From CSSed11-175R1 sp041685735 (GTDB lineage: Bacteria > Actinomycetota > Nitriliruptoria > Nitriliruptorales > Nitriliruptoraceae), in NCBI GenBank assembly GCA_041685735.1, contig JAWLFE010000051.1, positions 1-20,430 on the forward strand: a stretch of 20,430 bases of DNA, read 5' to 3'. Position 1 is the stretch's first letter; each line of letters opens with the position of its first letter. A program made the translations under genes and the position numbers. Shown one piece after another: positions 1-7,183 of the stretch. The notes beneath the pieces are model-generated. The model did no database searches, had not been told where the DNA came from, and worked only from the letters and a program-made list of their open reading frames with translations.

Positions 1-1
1 C

Positions 2-1630
2 GACGCCGTCGACGCCGCCCGCCGGGAGGCCACGGCGGCGTTCGGTGACGGACGGCTGTTCCTGGAGCGCTACGTGGCTCGACCTCGCCACCTCGAGGTC
101 CAGGTGCTCGGCGACACCCACGGCAACGTGGTGCACCTGTTCGAACGTGAGTGCTCGATCCAGCGGCGCCACCAGAAGATCGTCGAGGAGTCCCCGTCGC
201 TGGCCATCGATGGTGAGGTCCGCGCGGCGTTGTGCGCGGCCGCCGTCGATGCGGCATCCGCGATCGGCTACGTCAACGCCGGCACCGTCGAGTTCGTGGC
301 CGACGAGGCGCTGTTGGCGCGCCGCCGCGCCGGCGAGGACATCGATCCCCGCGAGACGTTCGCGTTCCTGGAGGTCAACACCCGCCTGCAGGTCGAGCAC
401 CCCGTCACCGAGGAGGTCGTGCGCGTCGTCAGGGCCGGGTCCGGGGCGGCCGGGTCCCGGGCGGTCGGTGCCGGCGACGGTCGGATCGACCTCGTCCGTG
501 AGCAACTACTGGTTGCGGGCGGATCACCGTTGAGGTTCACCCAGGACGACCTCGTGCAGGTCGGCCACGCCATCGAGGTCCGCCTCTACGCGGAGGACCC
601 CGCCGCCGGCGACCTGCCCGCCACGGGCGAGCTCGCGGTGTTCGCGCCGGACCGCTCGGTGCGCTGGGAGCTCGGGATCGCCGCGGGTGAGACCGTCACC
701 CCCTACTACGACCCGATGCTCGCCAAGGCCATCGCCTCGGCGCCGACCCGGCCCGAGGCTGCTGGGCTCCTGGCCCGCGCGCTGGCCCGGACACCGATCG
801 TCGGGGTGACCACCAACCAGGATCTGCTGCTCGCGATCCTGCGGGATGCGTCGTTCCTCGACGGGGACACCACCACCGCCTATCTCGATGAGCGCCGTGA
901 CCTGCTGCTGGTCGACCCCGACGACGACACCCTGACCACGGCCGCGATGCTGGTGGCCCTCCACGCCGCGGTGCAGCGCCGCACCGCCACGGCCACTGCT
1001 GCCGGCACAGCCGTTCCCGCGTCCACGGTCCCGGTCCCAGGGGTTCGGATCGGGTTCGCGCCGGCCGGGACCTACGAGCCACAGGTCGACCTGCGCGCCG
1101 ACGGCCGGACGTTCGGCGTGCGCTACCACCAGCAGCGCGACGGCCGCTTCGCCGTCCGCGTCGCTGAGGATCCCGATCCCGATGCGTGGGACACGGGTGA
1201 CCTCGATGCTGCTGCCCGGGTGGTGTCGGTGCTCGAGCACACGGCGGACTCGATCACCGTGCAGGTGGGGATCCACCGGTTCAGCGCGATGGTGGCGGGT
1301 ACTGGCGATGAGCGGGCCGTCGCCGTGCGAGGGCGGTGGGTGCGGCTGACGGTGGCGCCCCGGTTCCCGGAGACGGCCGACGCGCTCGCGCCCGGTGCGA
1401 GCGTCTCACCCATGCCGGGCAGGGTCGTCGAGGTGGCGGTCGCCGTCGGTGACGAGGTGGCGGCCGGTGCGTTGCTCGTCATCGTCGAGGCGATGAAGAT
1501 GGAACACCGCCTGACCGCCCCCGTCGCGGGCACGGTGGCTGAGGTCCGCGTCACCACCGGGCAGCAGATCGATGCCGACGAGGTGCTGGTCGTGGCCACC
1601 CCCGAGGCCGACGCACCCGACGCGGACTGA
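2..1630 (+). CDS. Acyl-CoA carboxylase biotin carboxylase/BCCP subunit, 5'-truncated
   Basis: The reading frame enters at base 2 and gives 542 visible residues; the N-terminal part of the protein lies outside the window. It opens in the ATP-grasp domain (RHLEVQVLGD, then SIQRRHQKIVEESPS), followed by the catalytic FLEVNTRLQVEHPVTE segment with the conserved Glu and Arg residues, and by the biotin carboxylase C-terminal domain (GHAIEVRLYAEDP). A BT-like linker follows, and the chain ends in a biotinyl domain with EAMKMEH; the biotin-accepting lysine is codon 1496-1498. This domain order matches AccA3/PccA/MccA chains of actinobacteria, which carboxylate biotin with ATP and bicarbonate and pass CO2 to a separate beta subunit. 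The acyl-CoA substrate cannot be read from this chain. Two short insertions relative to the usual family flank the catalytic segment (around bases 310-360 and 420-485). No beta subunit is visible; the next gene is convergent. Confidence 0.93.
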   Translation, partial: DAVDAARREATAAFGDGRLFLERYVARPRHLEVQVLGDTHGNVVHLFERECSIQRRHQKIVEESPSLAIDGEVRAALCAAAVDAASAIGYVNAGTVEFVADEALLARRRAGEDIDPRETFAFLEVNTRLQVEHPVTEEVVRVVRAGSGAAGSRAVGAGDGRIDLVREQLLVAGGSPLRFTQDDLVQVGHAIEVRLYAEDPAAGDLPATGELAVFAPDRSVRWELGIAAGETVTPYYDPMLAKAIASAPTRPEAAGLLARALARTPIVGVTTNQDLLLAILRDASFLDGDTTTAYLDERRDLLLVDPDDDTLTTAAMLVALHAAVQRRTATATAAGTAVPASTVPVPGVRIGFAPAGTYEPQVDLRADGRTFGVRYHQQRDGRFAVRVAEDPDPDAWDTGDLDAAARVVSVLEHTADSITVQVGIHRFSAMVAGTGDERAVAVRGRWVRLTVAPRFPETADALAPGASVSPMPGRVVEVAVAVGDEVAAGALLVIVEAMKMEHRLTAPVAGTVAEVRVTTGQQIDADEVLVVATPEADAPDAD

Positions 1631-1654
1631 CACGCCAACCCGCGGGGGCCCGTC

Positions 1655-2185
1655 TCAGCAGGCGCGGGCGACGGTCAGGCCGGCGAGCACCCCGGTCGCC
1701 TCCCGGAGCATCAGCCGCGGGGTGGTGTCGCTGGCCCGATCGGCGGCGGTCCGACCGATGACGCTGACGCGGTCATCTCCCAGGCACTGACTGAACAGCA
1801 TCCGTGACCGGCTGGTGTGGAAGTTGCTGGTCGCGACCACCACGTGGTCCCAGCCGCGTTCCTCGGCCAGGCGGGCCACGTTCTCCGCCTCGCCAGCGGT
1901 GTTGGCCGGTTCGGGTTCGAAGCAGACGGCATCCTCGCCGCAGGTGCGGCCCTGCCGCTGTCCGAAGATCGAGGCCGACGAGGACAGCACCAGGTCGAGG
2001 TCGTGCTCCTCCGCCAGCTCGATCCCGAGCTCGGCGCGTTCCGGCCCGGCGCCACCGAGCACCACGACCACGTCGGCAGCTGCGGGGACCTGATCGTCGC
2101 GAGGCATCACGTAGATCGCCAGACCCGCGACCACGACGAAGGCCACGACCAGCAGCCAGGCGACGGCAGCCATGAACCGTGTCAC
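1655..2185 (-). CDS. YdcF/DUF218-family membrane-anchored protein
   Basis: A 176-aa protein with one N-terminal membrane segment (about residues 6-27) followed by an extracytoplasmic or cytoplasmic DUF218 domain. Family signatures are visible in order: VVVLGGAGPER near residue 41, EPANTAGEAENVARLAEERG near 92-110, and VVVATSNFHTSRSRMLF near 115-131. These give the conserved acidic/Asn patch and the HxxR-type motif of the YdcF/SanA/ElyC group. Members have been linked to envelope functions such as cell-wall or vancomycin tolerance, but the biochemical activity is unknown. I chose the GTG at 2185 because AGGAG lies 8 bases upstream; an in-frame ATG at 2173 is the alternative. A Cys pair (C82, C88) in the loop is an extra feature that could form a disulfide. 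The gene is convergent with the carboxylase, 24 bases away. Confidence 0.85.
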   Translation of the reverse strand: MTRFMAAVAWLLVVAFVVVAGLAIYVMPRDDQVPAAADVVVVLGGAGPERAELGIELAEEHDLDLVLSSSASIFGQRQGRTCGEDAVCFEPEPANTAGEAENVARLAEERGWDHVVVATSNFHTSRSRMLFSQCLGDDRVSVIGRTAADRASDTTPRLMLREATGVLAGLTVARAC

Positions 2186-2504
2186 CTGGCGGACTCCTGG
2201 AGGGTTGGAACGGGGCGTGTCGCGGCGGGCGGCGCCTGACCCGTCGGTCGGGTGGGTGGTCCGACGACGCGACCGCGACGTTTGTACCACCGCGGTGGGC
2301 CGGGACCGTACGCGCCGCACCGCCCTGGAGCGGTGTCCGGGCGCGGTGGGAGGCCGGGCCTGGCGGCTCGGTGGGGCGGTGTCCCGGCCGGTCCGTCCCC
2401 ATCTACCGGGCCTCTATCCACAGGGCGAGGATCCACCGGCCCGTCGAGGGGGCCGGGACCTACCGTCACCGCGGTCGTTGCCAATGGATCGTGGAGGTGT
2501 CAGG
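2186..2504. promoter_or_regulatory. 319-base divergent spacer with palindrome and hairpin
   Basis: No gene is seen here. The spacer must hold the promoters for the divergent YdcF-like and coiled-coil genes. It contains a perfect 12-base palindrome CCACCGCGGTGG at 2287-2298, which could be an operator. It also has a 7+7 base perfect inverted repeat (CCGGCCC at 2436-2442 and GGGCCGG at 2450-2456, loop of 7) about 48 bases upstream of the coiled-coil start, probably within its 5' leader. No convincing -35/-10 pair could be picked out by eye. Functions of these sites are inferred. Confidence 0.4.
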
Positions 2505-2978
2505 ATGGTCGTCGAAGAGCCGGATCGAAGCGCCCTGCTGCGGGCTGTCGCGCAGACCTTGGGTGAGGAGGCCGCCGACACCTTGTCCGAGTTGTTGCCA
2601 CCATCGGGTGATCGCCCCGCGACGCAGCGGGACATCGACGGGCTGTTGACGGCGATGAACGCCATGGACGCCCGACTGACCGGCGAGATCCGGTCATTGC
2701 GCGAGTCGACCGATGCCCGGTTCCAGGCTGTCGATGCACGCTTCGACGCGATGAACATGCGGTTCGACACCGTGGATGAGCAGTTCAAGGCGTTGGGTGC
2801 GCAGGTCGGCGGGTACGGCCACAGCCTCGACGACAAGCTCGACAACGTCGTCGATCGGGTCACCGCGAGCTTCGAGTGGCGGATCTCCGACGCGGTCACG
2901 ACCCAGACCAGGACACTGGTCTTCTCCCAGCTCGGGGCCCTGGTGGTCATCGCCGCGCTGGCCTTCGGGCTCAGCTGA
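2505..2978 (+). CDS. Coiled-coil protein with C-terminal membrane anchor
   Basis: A 157-aa protein without a recognised enzymatic domain. Residues 1-45 form an acidic N-terminal region. Residues about 45-120 are a long helix whose centre repeats at exactly seven residues (Phe at 73, 80, 87 and 94, inside ARFQAVDARF, DAMNMRF, DTVDEQF), as expected for a parallel coiled coil. Residues about 138-156 (LVFSQLGALVVIAALAFGL) form a single hydrophobic helix, making it a tail-anchored protein with a cytoplasmic stalk. The layout resembles the small DUF1640/CCDC90-like bacterial proteins, which may act as scaffolds or channel regulators; I cannot assign a role. The ATG at 2505 is chosen because GTGGAGGTG lies just upstream; an in-frame ATG at 2484 has no comparable ribosome-binding site. 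It is convergent with the Mrp locus, 52 bases away. Confidence 0.75.
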   Translation: MVVEEPDRSALLRAVAQTLGEEAADTLSELLPPSGDRPATQRDIDGLLTAMNAMDARLTGEIRSLRESTDARFQAVDARFDAMNMRFDTVDEQFKALGAQVGGYGHSLDDKLDNVVDRVTASFEWRISDAVTTQTRTLVFSQLGALVVIAALAFGLS

Positions 2979-3030
2979 CCGCTCGCACCCCGTCGACCGG
3001 ATCAGGTGGCGATCACCGCACGGCGTGCGC

Positions 3031-4506
3031 TCAGCCGACCAGGCGCTCCGCCACGGGCAGCAGCACCCGGGACACGATCACCGCGTTGCCCAGACCGATC
3101 GCGACCACAAGGGCCGCCAGCACCCCGACCGTGCCGAGGATCCGCGGTCCGGGATCGGTGGCCTGGTCGACGACGTCCTCCTCGGGCGAGCGCACGAAGA
3201 TCTGCTCGAACAGCTGCACGAAGTAGGTCAGGGTCAGGATGCTCGACCCGACGATGATGATCGCCAGCACCCAGGATCCCAGGTCCACGCTCGCCCAGAC
3301 GAGGTAGAACTTGGAGAAGAACCCGGCGGTCGGCGGGATCCCGACCATCGAGGCGGCCACGAACGCGAACCCGCCCATGGTCCAGGGCATCCGTTTGCCG
3401 AGCCCGGCGAACCGGGGGATCGACTTGAGTCCGGTCTGCTGGATGATCCCACCGGCGACCAGGAACAGCCCGCTCTTCATGACCGCGTGGTTCAGCACGT
3501 GCAGCAGCGCGCCGACCAGTGCGAGCGGGGTCCCCAGGCCGATGCCGACGCCGATGTAGCCGAGCTGTGCCACCGTGGAGTAGGCCAGCAGTCGCTTGAT
3601 GTCGGTCTGGCGGATCGCAAGCACGGAACCGACGACGATCCCGGCGGCCCCGAACCAGGTCAGGGCGACGCCGACCGGGAGGCCCTCCGCACCGAGGTAG
3701 GCGGGCCCGAAGACGTCGTAGAGGATCCGCAGCAGGGCGTAGGCACCGGCCTTGACCTGGACGGCGGCCAGGAGCGCGGCGACCCCGGGCGGGGAGTAGC
3801 TGTGCGCGTCCGGCAGCCAGATGTGCAGGGGGAACAACGCCATCTTCAGCGCCAGGCCCATCACGATCAGCGCGAGGGCACCGAGGATCGTCGGGGAGCC
3901 CGAGAGCGCGGGCAGTTGGCTGGCCACGTCGGCCATGTTCAGCGTGCCGGTCGAGAAGTAGACGAACCCGACGCCCAGCAGGTACAGGCTGCTGCCCAGG
4001 GTGCCCAGCAGCAGATAGCGGAAGCTCGCGAAGACCGCACGGTTGCCGCCGAGCGACACCAACGCGTAGGTGGAGATCGCGTAGATCTCCAGGAACACGA
4101 ACAGGTGGAACAGGTCGCCGCTGAGCACCACGCCCATGAGGCCGGCGAGCAGCAGCAGGACCAGCGGATAGACCGGGGTGCCACGGCCGGGGCGGAGGTC
4201 GAAGGCGGTCTCGACCGGGTAGATCGTGACCAGCAGCCCGATCAGCGAGATGATGATCGCGAGGTAGGCGGACAGGGGATCGAGGATGTACTCGATGCCG
4301 ATGGGTGGCGGCCAGCCGCCCATCTCATGGCTGATCGGGCCGTCGTCCAGGACGGTCACCAGGCCGACGACCGAGAGCGCCAGCGAGGTGGCGGTCACCG
4401 CGACCGCCGTGATCTGCGCGGCGATGGCGCGCCACAGGCCCAGCAGCAGCGCGACGATCGCACCGAAGAGCAGGGGCAGCAGCAGGAGGATGGGCAGGGT
4501 GGTCAC
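3031..4506 (-). CDS. mrpD: Mrp-type antiporter subunit D (second locus)
   Basis: A 491-aa polytopic membrane protein of the proton-conducting NuoL/M/N/MrpA/D family and the last gene of the ten-gene locus. All key charged residues of the family are present: the TM5 glutamate (E140 in FVFLEIYAIS), the TM7 lysine (K221 in LKMALFPLHIWLPDAHS), K252 (VQVKAGAYALLR), the TM11 His/Lys set (H336, H340, K344 in LLHVLNHAVMKSG) and the TM12 lysine (K399 in GFFSKF). Length is normal for MrpD. It would form one ion/proton half-channel of the complex next to MrpC and MrpB. The start is GTG, 2 bases after the mrpC stop, with only a G-rich stretch as ribosome-binding site, so coupling to mrpC is likely. It is canonical, in contrast to the two other antiporter-type subunits of this locus. 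Confidence 0.92.
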   Translation of the reverse strand: MTTLPILLLLPLLFGAIVALLLGLWRAIAAQITAVAVTATSLALSVVGLVTVLDDGPISHEMGGWPPPIGIEYILDPLSAYLAIIISLIGLLVTIYPVETAFDLRPGRGTPVYPLVLLLLAGLMGVVLSGDLFHLFVFLEIYAISTYALVSLGGNRAVFASFRYLLLGTLGSSLYLLGVGFVYFSTGTLNMADVASQLPALSGSPTILGALALIVMGLALKMALFPLHIWLPDAHSYSPPGVAALLAAVQVKAGAYALLRILYDVFGPAYLGAEGLPVGVALTWFGAAGIVVGSVLAIRQTDIKRLLAYSTVAQLGYIGVGIGLGTPLALVGALLHVLNHAVMKSGLFLVAGGIIQQTGLKSIPRFAGLGKRMPWTMGGFAFVAASMVGIPPTAGFFSKFYLVWASVDLGSWVLAIIIVGSSILTLTYFVQLFEQIFVRSPEEDVVDQATDPGPRILGTVGVLAALVVAIGLGNAVIVSRVLLPVAERLVG

Positions 4507-4508
4507 CG

Positions 4509-4970
4509 TCAGGCCCCCGTTCCCGGGGTGCCGTGCGGGCCGCCATCATCGGCCGCCGTGTCGGGCCGGCCCGAACCATCGGCGTCATCGCCCGGTCGCG
4601 GGACACCGGCCAGCCTCGCGGCGACCACCGCCTCGTCCAGGGAGCCGTGGACCCGATAGATCCGCACGAGCAGCGCGAGCGCCACGCCCAGCACCCCGAC
4701 GCCGACCACGATCGCGGTCAGGATCAGCAGGTGTGGGACCGGGTCGACGTAGCGGCTCGGATCGGAGCCGATGTCCGGATCGCGGATCGGCACCGTGCCG
4801 TCGCGTTGCAGGCTGCCCTGGATGAAGAACAGGAAGATCGCGGTCTGCAGGATCGTCAGGCCGATGACCTTCTTGATCAGATCGCCCTTGGCGAGCATCC
4901 CGTACATGCCGATGCACAGCAGCGCCAGGACGAAGATATAGACATAACGGTCCAGGAACAGCTCGATCAT
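4509..4970 (-). CDS. mrpC: Mrp-type antiporter subunit C (NuoK-like), long tail
   Basis: A 153-aa NuoK/MrpC-like protein with three membrane helices: about residues 10-26, 32-51 (LIKKVIGLTILQTAIFLFFI) and 80-103. The diagnostic segment DPVPHLLILTAIVVG matches the DPLPQALVLTAIVI signature of MrpC, with His in place of the usual Gln-Ala. Between helices 2 and 3 there is a longer polar loop (about residues 53-76, rich in Asp). The last 40 residues form an Asp/Gly/Pro-rich, probably disordered cytoplasmic tail missing from the 110-aa MrpC of the first locus. The ATG at 4970 overlaps the mrpB stop in ATGA, which fixes the start despite a longer open frame upstream. MrpC sits between the MrpA/MrpB side and MrpD in solved Mrp complexes. 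Confidence 0.9.
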   Translation of the reverse strand: MIELFLDRYVYIFVLALLCIGMYGMLAKGDLIKKVIGLTILQTAIFLFFIQGSLQRDGTVPIRDPDIGSDPSRYVDPVPHLLILTAIVVGVGVLGVALALLVRIYRVHGSLDEAVVAARLAGVPRPGDDADGSGRPDTAADDGGPHGTPGTGA

Positions 4971-5404
4971 GACGACTGCCTCCCGGTCAGCACGTCGAAG
5001 ATCAGCACGATGGAGCCGAACACCGCGATGCCGACGCCCGTCTCGACCACGAGGATCCCGAGGTAGCGCATCCGGGCGGGTTCGGTTCCGGCGATCTCCA
5101 GGGCCGCGTAGTCGAGGAAGTCGCCCCCGAGCAGCAGCGGGAGCGTGGCGGTGAACAGGAACACGAGCATGCCGATGCCACCGGCCGCCGGGCCGAGCCA
5201 CGGTGGTACCAGGCGGTAGGCCACCTCCTCGTCAAGGGTCAGGCGGGGGAGGATCGCTGCGGAGGCGACGAACACGCCGCCGGCGAACCCGCCGCCGGGT
5301 CCGTAGTGGCCGTGGGCGATCACGTACAGACCGAACAGCAGGATGAAGGGACTCAGGACCGCGCAGATGACCCGCACGACCTCGCTCGGGTACCGCCCGG
5401 TCAT
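4967..5404 (-). CDS. mrpB: Mrp-type antiporter subunit B (MnhB domain)
   Basis: A 145-aa protein with four hydrophobic helices. It carries the MnhB/MrpB signature HGHYGPGGGFAGGVF at residues 31-45, preceded by the first helix (VICAVLSPFILLFGLYVIA) and followed by SAAILPRLTL. The last helix (LGILVVETGVGIAVFGSIVLIF) contains the glutamate usual for this family. It is a free-standing MrpB, whereas in the first locus the same domain is fused to the end of MrpA. Both ends show ATGA overlaps, with the DUF4040 gene upstream (5401-5404) and mrpC downstream (4967-4970). It corresponds to MbhF in archaeal membrane-bound hydrogenases. Confidence 0.92.
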   Translation of the reverse strand: MTGRYPSEVVRVICAVLSPFILLFGLYVIAHGHYGPGGGFAGGVFVASAAILPRLTLDEEVAYRLVPPWLGPAAGGIGMLVFLFTATLPLLLGGDFLDYAALEIAGTEPARMRYLGILVVETGVGIAVFGSIVLIFDVLTGRQSS

Positions 5405-5988
5405 GGTCGGCCCTCCCGGTCGCTCGTCGCGTCGTCCGGCGGCGCGGGTTGCTCGTCGTCCTCGGGTCGGCGCATCAGCACGAGCGCCGCCGCGAGCGCC
5501 GCAGAGAGGATCACGAGCGTCTCACCCAGGGTGTCCAGTGACCGGTAGTCGGCCAGCAGCGCGGTGACCACGTTGGGGGTCTGGGTGTCCTCGTAGGCAT
5601 CGCTGAGGAAGGTCGTCGCGATCCCGGTCTGCGACGGCGAATCCGGGTCGCCGCGGTCGGGGAGGTCGGTGCTCGCGAACACCATCAGCCCGAAGAACCC
5701 CACGACCAGCAGCAGGACCAGGCCCTGTTGGCGGGGCTGTTCGCGGGCGACCGATCGGCGGGTCGTGGCCAGGATCGCCGCGATGAACAGCACCCCGGTC
5801 AACCCGGCGCCGAGGGTCGCCTCGACCAGCGCGACGTCCAGGGCCTGCACGCCCGTGAACAGCACGGCGGCGAACAGGCTGTAGCCAGCCAACAGCGCGA
5901 CCGCGGTCAGCAGGTCCTTCACCCGCAGGGCGAGGACGGCCGTCAACAGCAGGATGACGAAGATCGCGATGTCCAGACCGACGATCAT
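5401..5988 (-). CDS. DUF4040 + MrpA C-terminal domain protein (MbhD/MbhE-like fusion)
   Basis: A 195-aa membrane protein equivalent to the C-terminal end of MrpA as a separate chain. Residues 1-76 hold a DUF4040 (MbhD-like, NuoJ-related) domain with the motif QALDVALVEATLGAGLTGVL, including the conserved Asp51 and Glu56. Residues about 88-172 match the MrpA last-domain/MbhE signature (TPNVVTALLADYRSLDTLGE at 137-156); the same motif appears in the fused MrpA of the first locus as DNVVNTILVDFRALDTLGE. The last 20 residues are acidic and polar. In Mrp and MBH complexes this part lies between the NuoL-like subunit and MrpB/C and helps form the proposed ion path. The gene therefore supplies the missing half of MrpA in this locus. 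Both junctions are 4-base ATGA overlaps. Confidence 0.88.
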   Translation of the reverse strand: MIVGLDIAIFVILLLTAVLALRVKDLLTAVALLAGYSLFAAVLFTGVQALDVALVEATLGAGLTGVLFIAAILATTRRSVAREQPRQQGLVLLLVVGFFGLMVFASTDLPDRGDPDSPSQTGIATTFLSDAYEDTQTPNVVTALLADYRSLDTLGETLVILSAALAAALVLMRRPEDDEQPAPPDDATSDREGRP

Positions 5989-6323
5989 CGGGGTTCCTCC
6001 TCCGCATGTGGCTGGTCACTGGACCCGTCCCACATGTTCCAGGGTTCGACCCCGGCACGGCGCGCCGCGCGGATCAGGGCGTGGACCGCGGTCGGGTTGG
6101 CGAACAGCGAGAACACCAGCACCAGCGCCAGTCGGACCCCGCTGCCAAGGTCGATCTCCGGATGGAAGAACAGGCCGGCGAACACCAGGAGCAGGCCGAG
6201 CGTCTCCGACATCGCCACGGCGTGGGCGCGCGTGTAGATCTCCGGCAGGCGCAGTAGGCCGAGCGTGCTGATCGCGATGAAGAGCAGCCCCAGGCTGATC
6301 AGGACGTAGGCGACGACGCTCAT
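5985..6323 (-). CDS. mrpG: Mrp-type antiporter subunit G (second locus)
   Basis: A 112-aa protein with three membrane helices (about residues 3-23, 40-53 and 62-78). The MrpG signature region reads LLRLPEIYTRAHAVAMSETLG, matching the family pattern RxPDxYTRxHAxTKAxTLG but with Met in place of the usual Thr-Lys. The ATG at 6323 lies in an ATGA overlap with the mrpF stop, so the longer open frame upstream is not used. It has a 30-residue polar C-terminal tail. MrpG packs with MrpE and MrpF at the peripheral end of the complex. The protein is only distantly similar to the MrpG of the first locus, which argues against recent duplication. Confidence 0.9.
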   Translation of the reverse strand: MSVVAYVLISLGLLFIAISTLGLLRLPEIYTRAHAVAMSETLGLLLVFAGLFFHPEIDLGSGVRLALVLVFSLFANPTAVHALIRAARRAGVEPWNMWDGSSDQPHAEEEPR

Positions 6324-6598
6324 CGGTCGTCCTCCGTGTCCGAGCGGTGCTCGAAGTAGCGGCCGAGCGCCAAGGGCACCAGGAACGTCAGCAGGGCGTA
6401 GGCCAGGGTGATGTCGAGGAACAGCGCCGGACGATCGAACACGAAGCCGAGCACCACCAGGATCACGATGCCGTTGACCGTGATCAGCGACACGGCGACC
6501 AACCGATCGAAGACGGTTGGACCCCGCCACACACGATGGAGCCCGAAGGCGATCAGTGCGGCCATGATCAGCAGCACGGCGATCAGGAACGTCTCCAT
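6320..6598 (-). CDS. mrpF: Mrp-type antiporter subunit F (second locus)
   Basis: A 92-aa protein with three predicted membrane helices. It shows the MrpF hallmarks: RGPTVFDRLVAVSLITVNG at residues 25-43, with the conserved Pro-Thr and Asp, and FLDITLAYALLTFL near residues 60-73, with the conserved Asp in helix 3. The start at 6598 follows the mrpE stop by 3 bases, and GGGAGG within the end of mrpE serves as its ribosome-binding site. This is one of the few junctions in the locus without an overlap. MrpF is thought to contribute to cation passage in Mrp complexes. Confidence 0.92.
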   Translation of the reverse strand: METFLIAVLLIMAALIAFGLHRVWRGPTVFDRLVAVSLITVNGIVILVVLGFVFDRPALFLDITLAYALLTFLVPLALGRYFEHRSDTEDDR

Positions 6599-6601
6599 GC
6601 C

Positions 6602-7183
6602 TCAGCCCTCCCCGTCGGCGACTGGAGGCCGCGCACCGCCACCGGGCCCGGGACGGGGGGTCGCTTCCCAGATCATCTCGGGTGCAGCCTGCTCGTCGTC
6701 GCGGAAGACCCGGGCGATGCGGTTCTGCATCGTCGCCGTCGCGAGGTCGTCGGCGGCGTCCGGGAAGAAGGCGTGCACGGTGAACTCGTCCCCGTCGACG
6801 TCCACGGTCATCGTGCCGGGCACCAGGGTGATCGAGTTGGCCAGCGTCGTGCGCGCCGCGGGGCTGGCCAGCTCCGTGCGGAACCGGACCATGCCGGGGC
6901 GGGGATCACGGCGGGGGTTGATGATGACCCAGGCGACCTGGATCGCGGATGGCACGATCCGGCCGAACAGCCACACGACGTAGAGCAGCGTCTGCACCGC
7001 GGACACGCGGGGGTGGGCGCTGGCGGGACCGATCGCGCTGTCGAAGAGCTTGCCCCCGAACCAGGTGGCCAGCGCGGCCGAGCCGATGCCCATCCCGATG
7101 AACAGCGCGTTGTACTGGCCGGACAGCAGTAGCCAGAAGGCCAGCAGGAGCACGAAGAGCAGCAGTTGACGGACCTGTCTCAT
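6602..7183 (-). CDS. mrpE: Mrp-type antiporter subunit E (second locus)
   Basis: A 193-aa full-length MrpE with two N-terminal membrane helices (about residues 5-22 and 24-44), a third near 64-88, and the conserved soluble domain (RFRTELASPAARTTLANSIT, then LVPGTMTVDVDGDEFTVHAF). The chain continues about 40 residues past the domain as a Pro/Gly-rich tail (RPGPGGGARPP). ATG at 7183 sits in an ATGA overlap with the preceding antiporter-like gene, which fixes the start. It corresponds to MbhA in the archaeal hydrogenase module. Unlike the 113-aa MrpE of the first locus, this one keeps the N-terminal helices. Confidence 0.92.
   Translation of the reverse strand: MRQVRQLLLFVLLLAFWLLLSGQYNALFIGMGIGSAALATWFGGKLFDSAIGPASAHPRVSAVQTLLYVVWLFGRIVPSAIQVAWVIINPRRDPRPGMVRFRTELASPAARTTLANSITLVPGTMTVDVDGDEFTVHAFFPDAADDLATATMQNRIARVFRDDEQAAPEMIWEATPRPGPGGGARPPVADGEG

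Noticed and set aside
2414..2422. DnaA-box-like CTATCCACA
   Set aside because: It differs by one base from TTATCCACA and is a single site; no cluster, AT-rich segment or replication genes are nearby.
3017..3029. Small stem CGCAC/GTGCG in the gap before the mrpD stop as a terminator
   Set aside because: Only five base pairs, no U-tract and overlapping the end region of a convergent pair; too weak to call.
2776..4659. 627-aa plus-strand open frame across the coiled-coil gene end and mrpD
   Set aside because: It is Asp/Gln/His-rich without motifs and lies opposite a complete, canonical MrpD.
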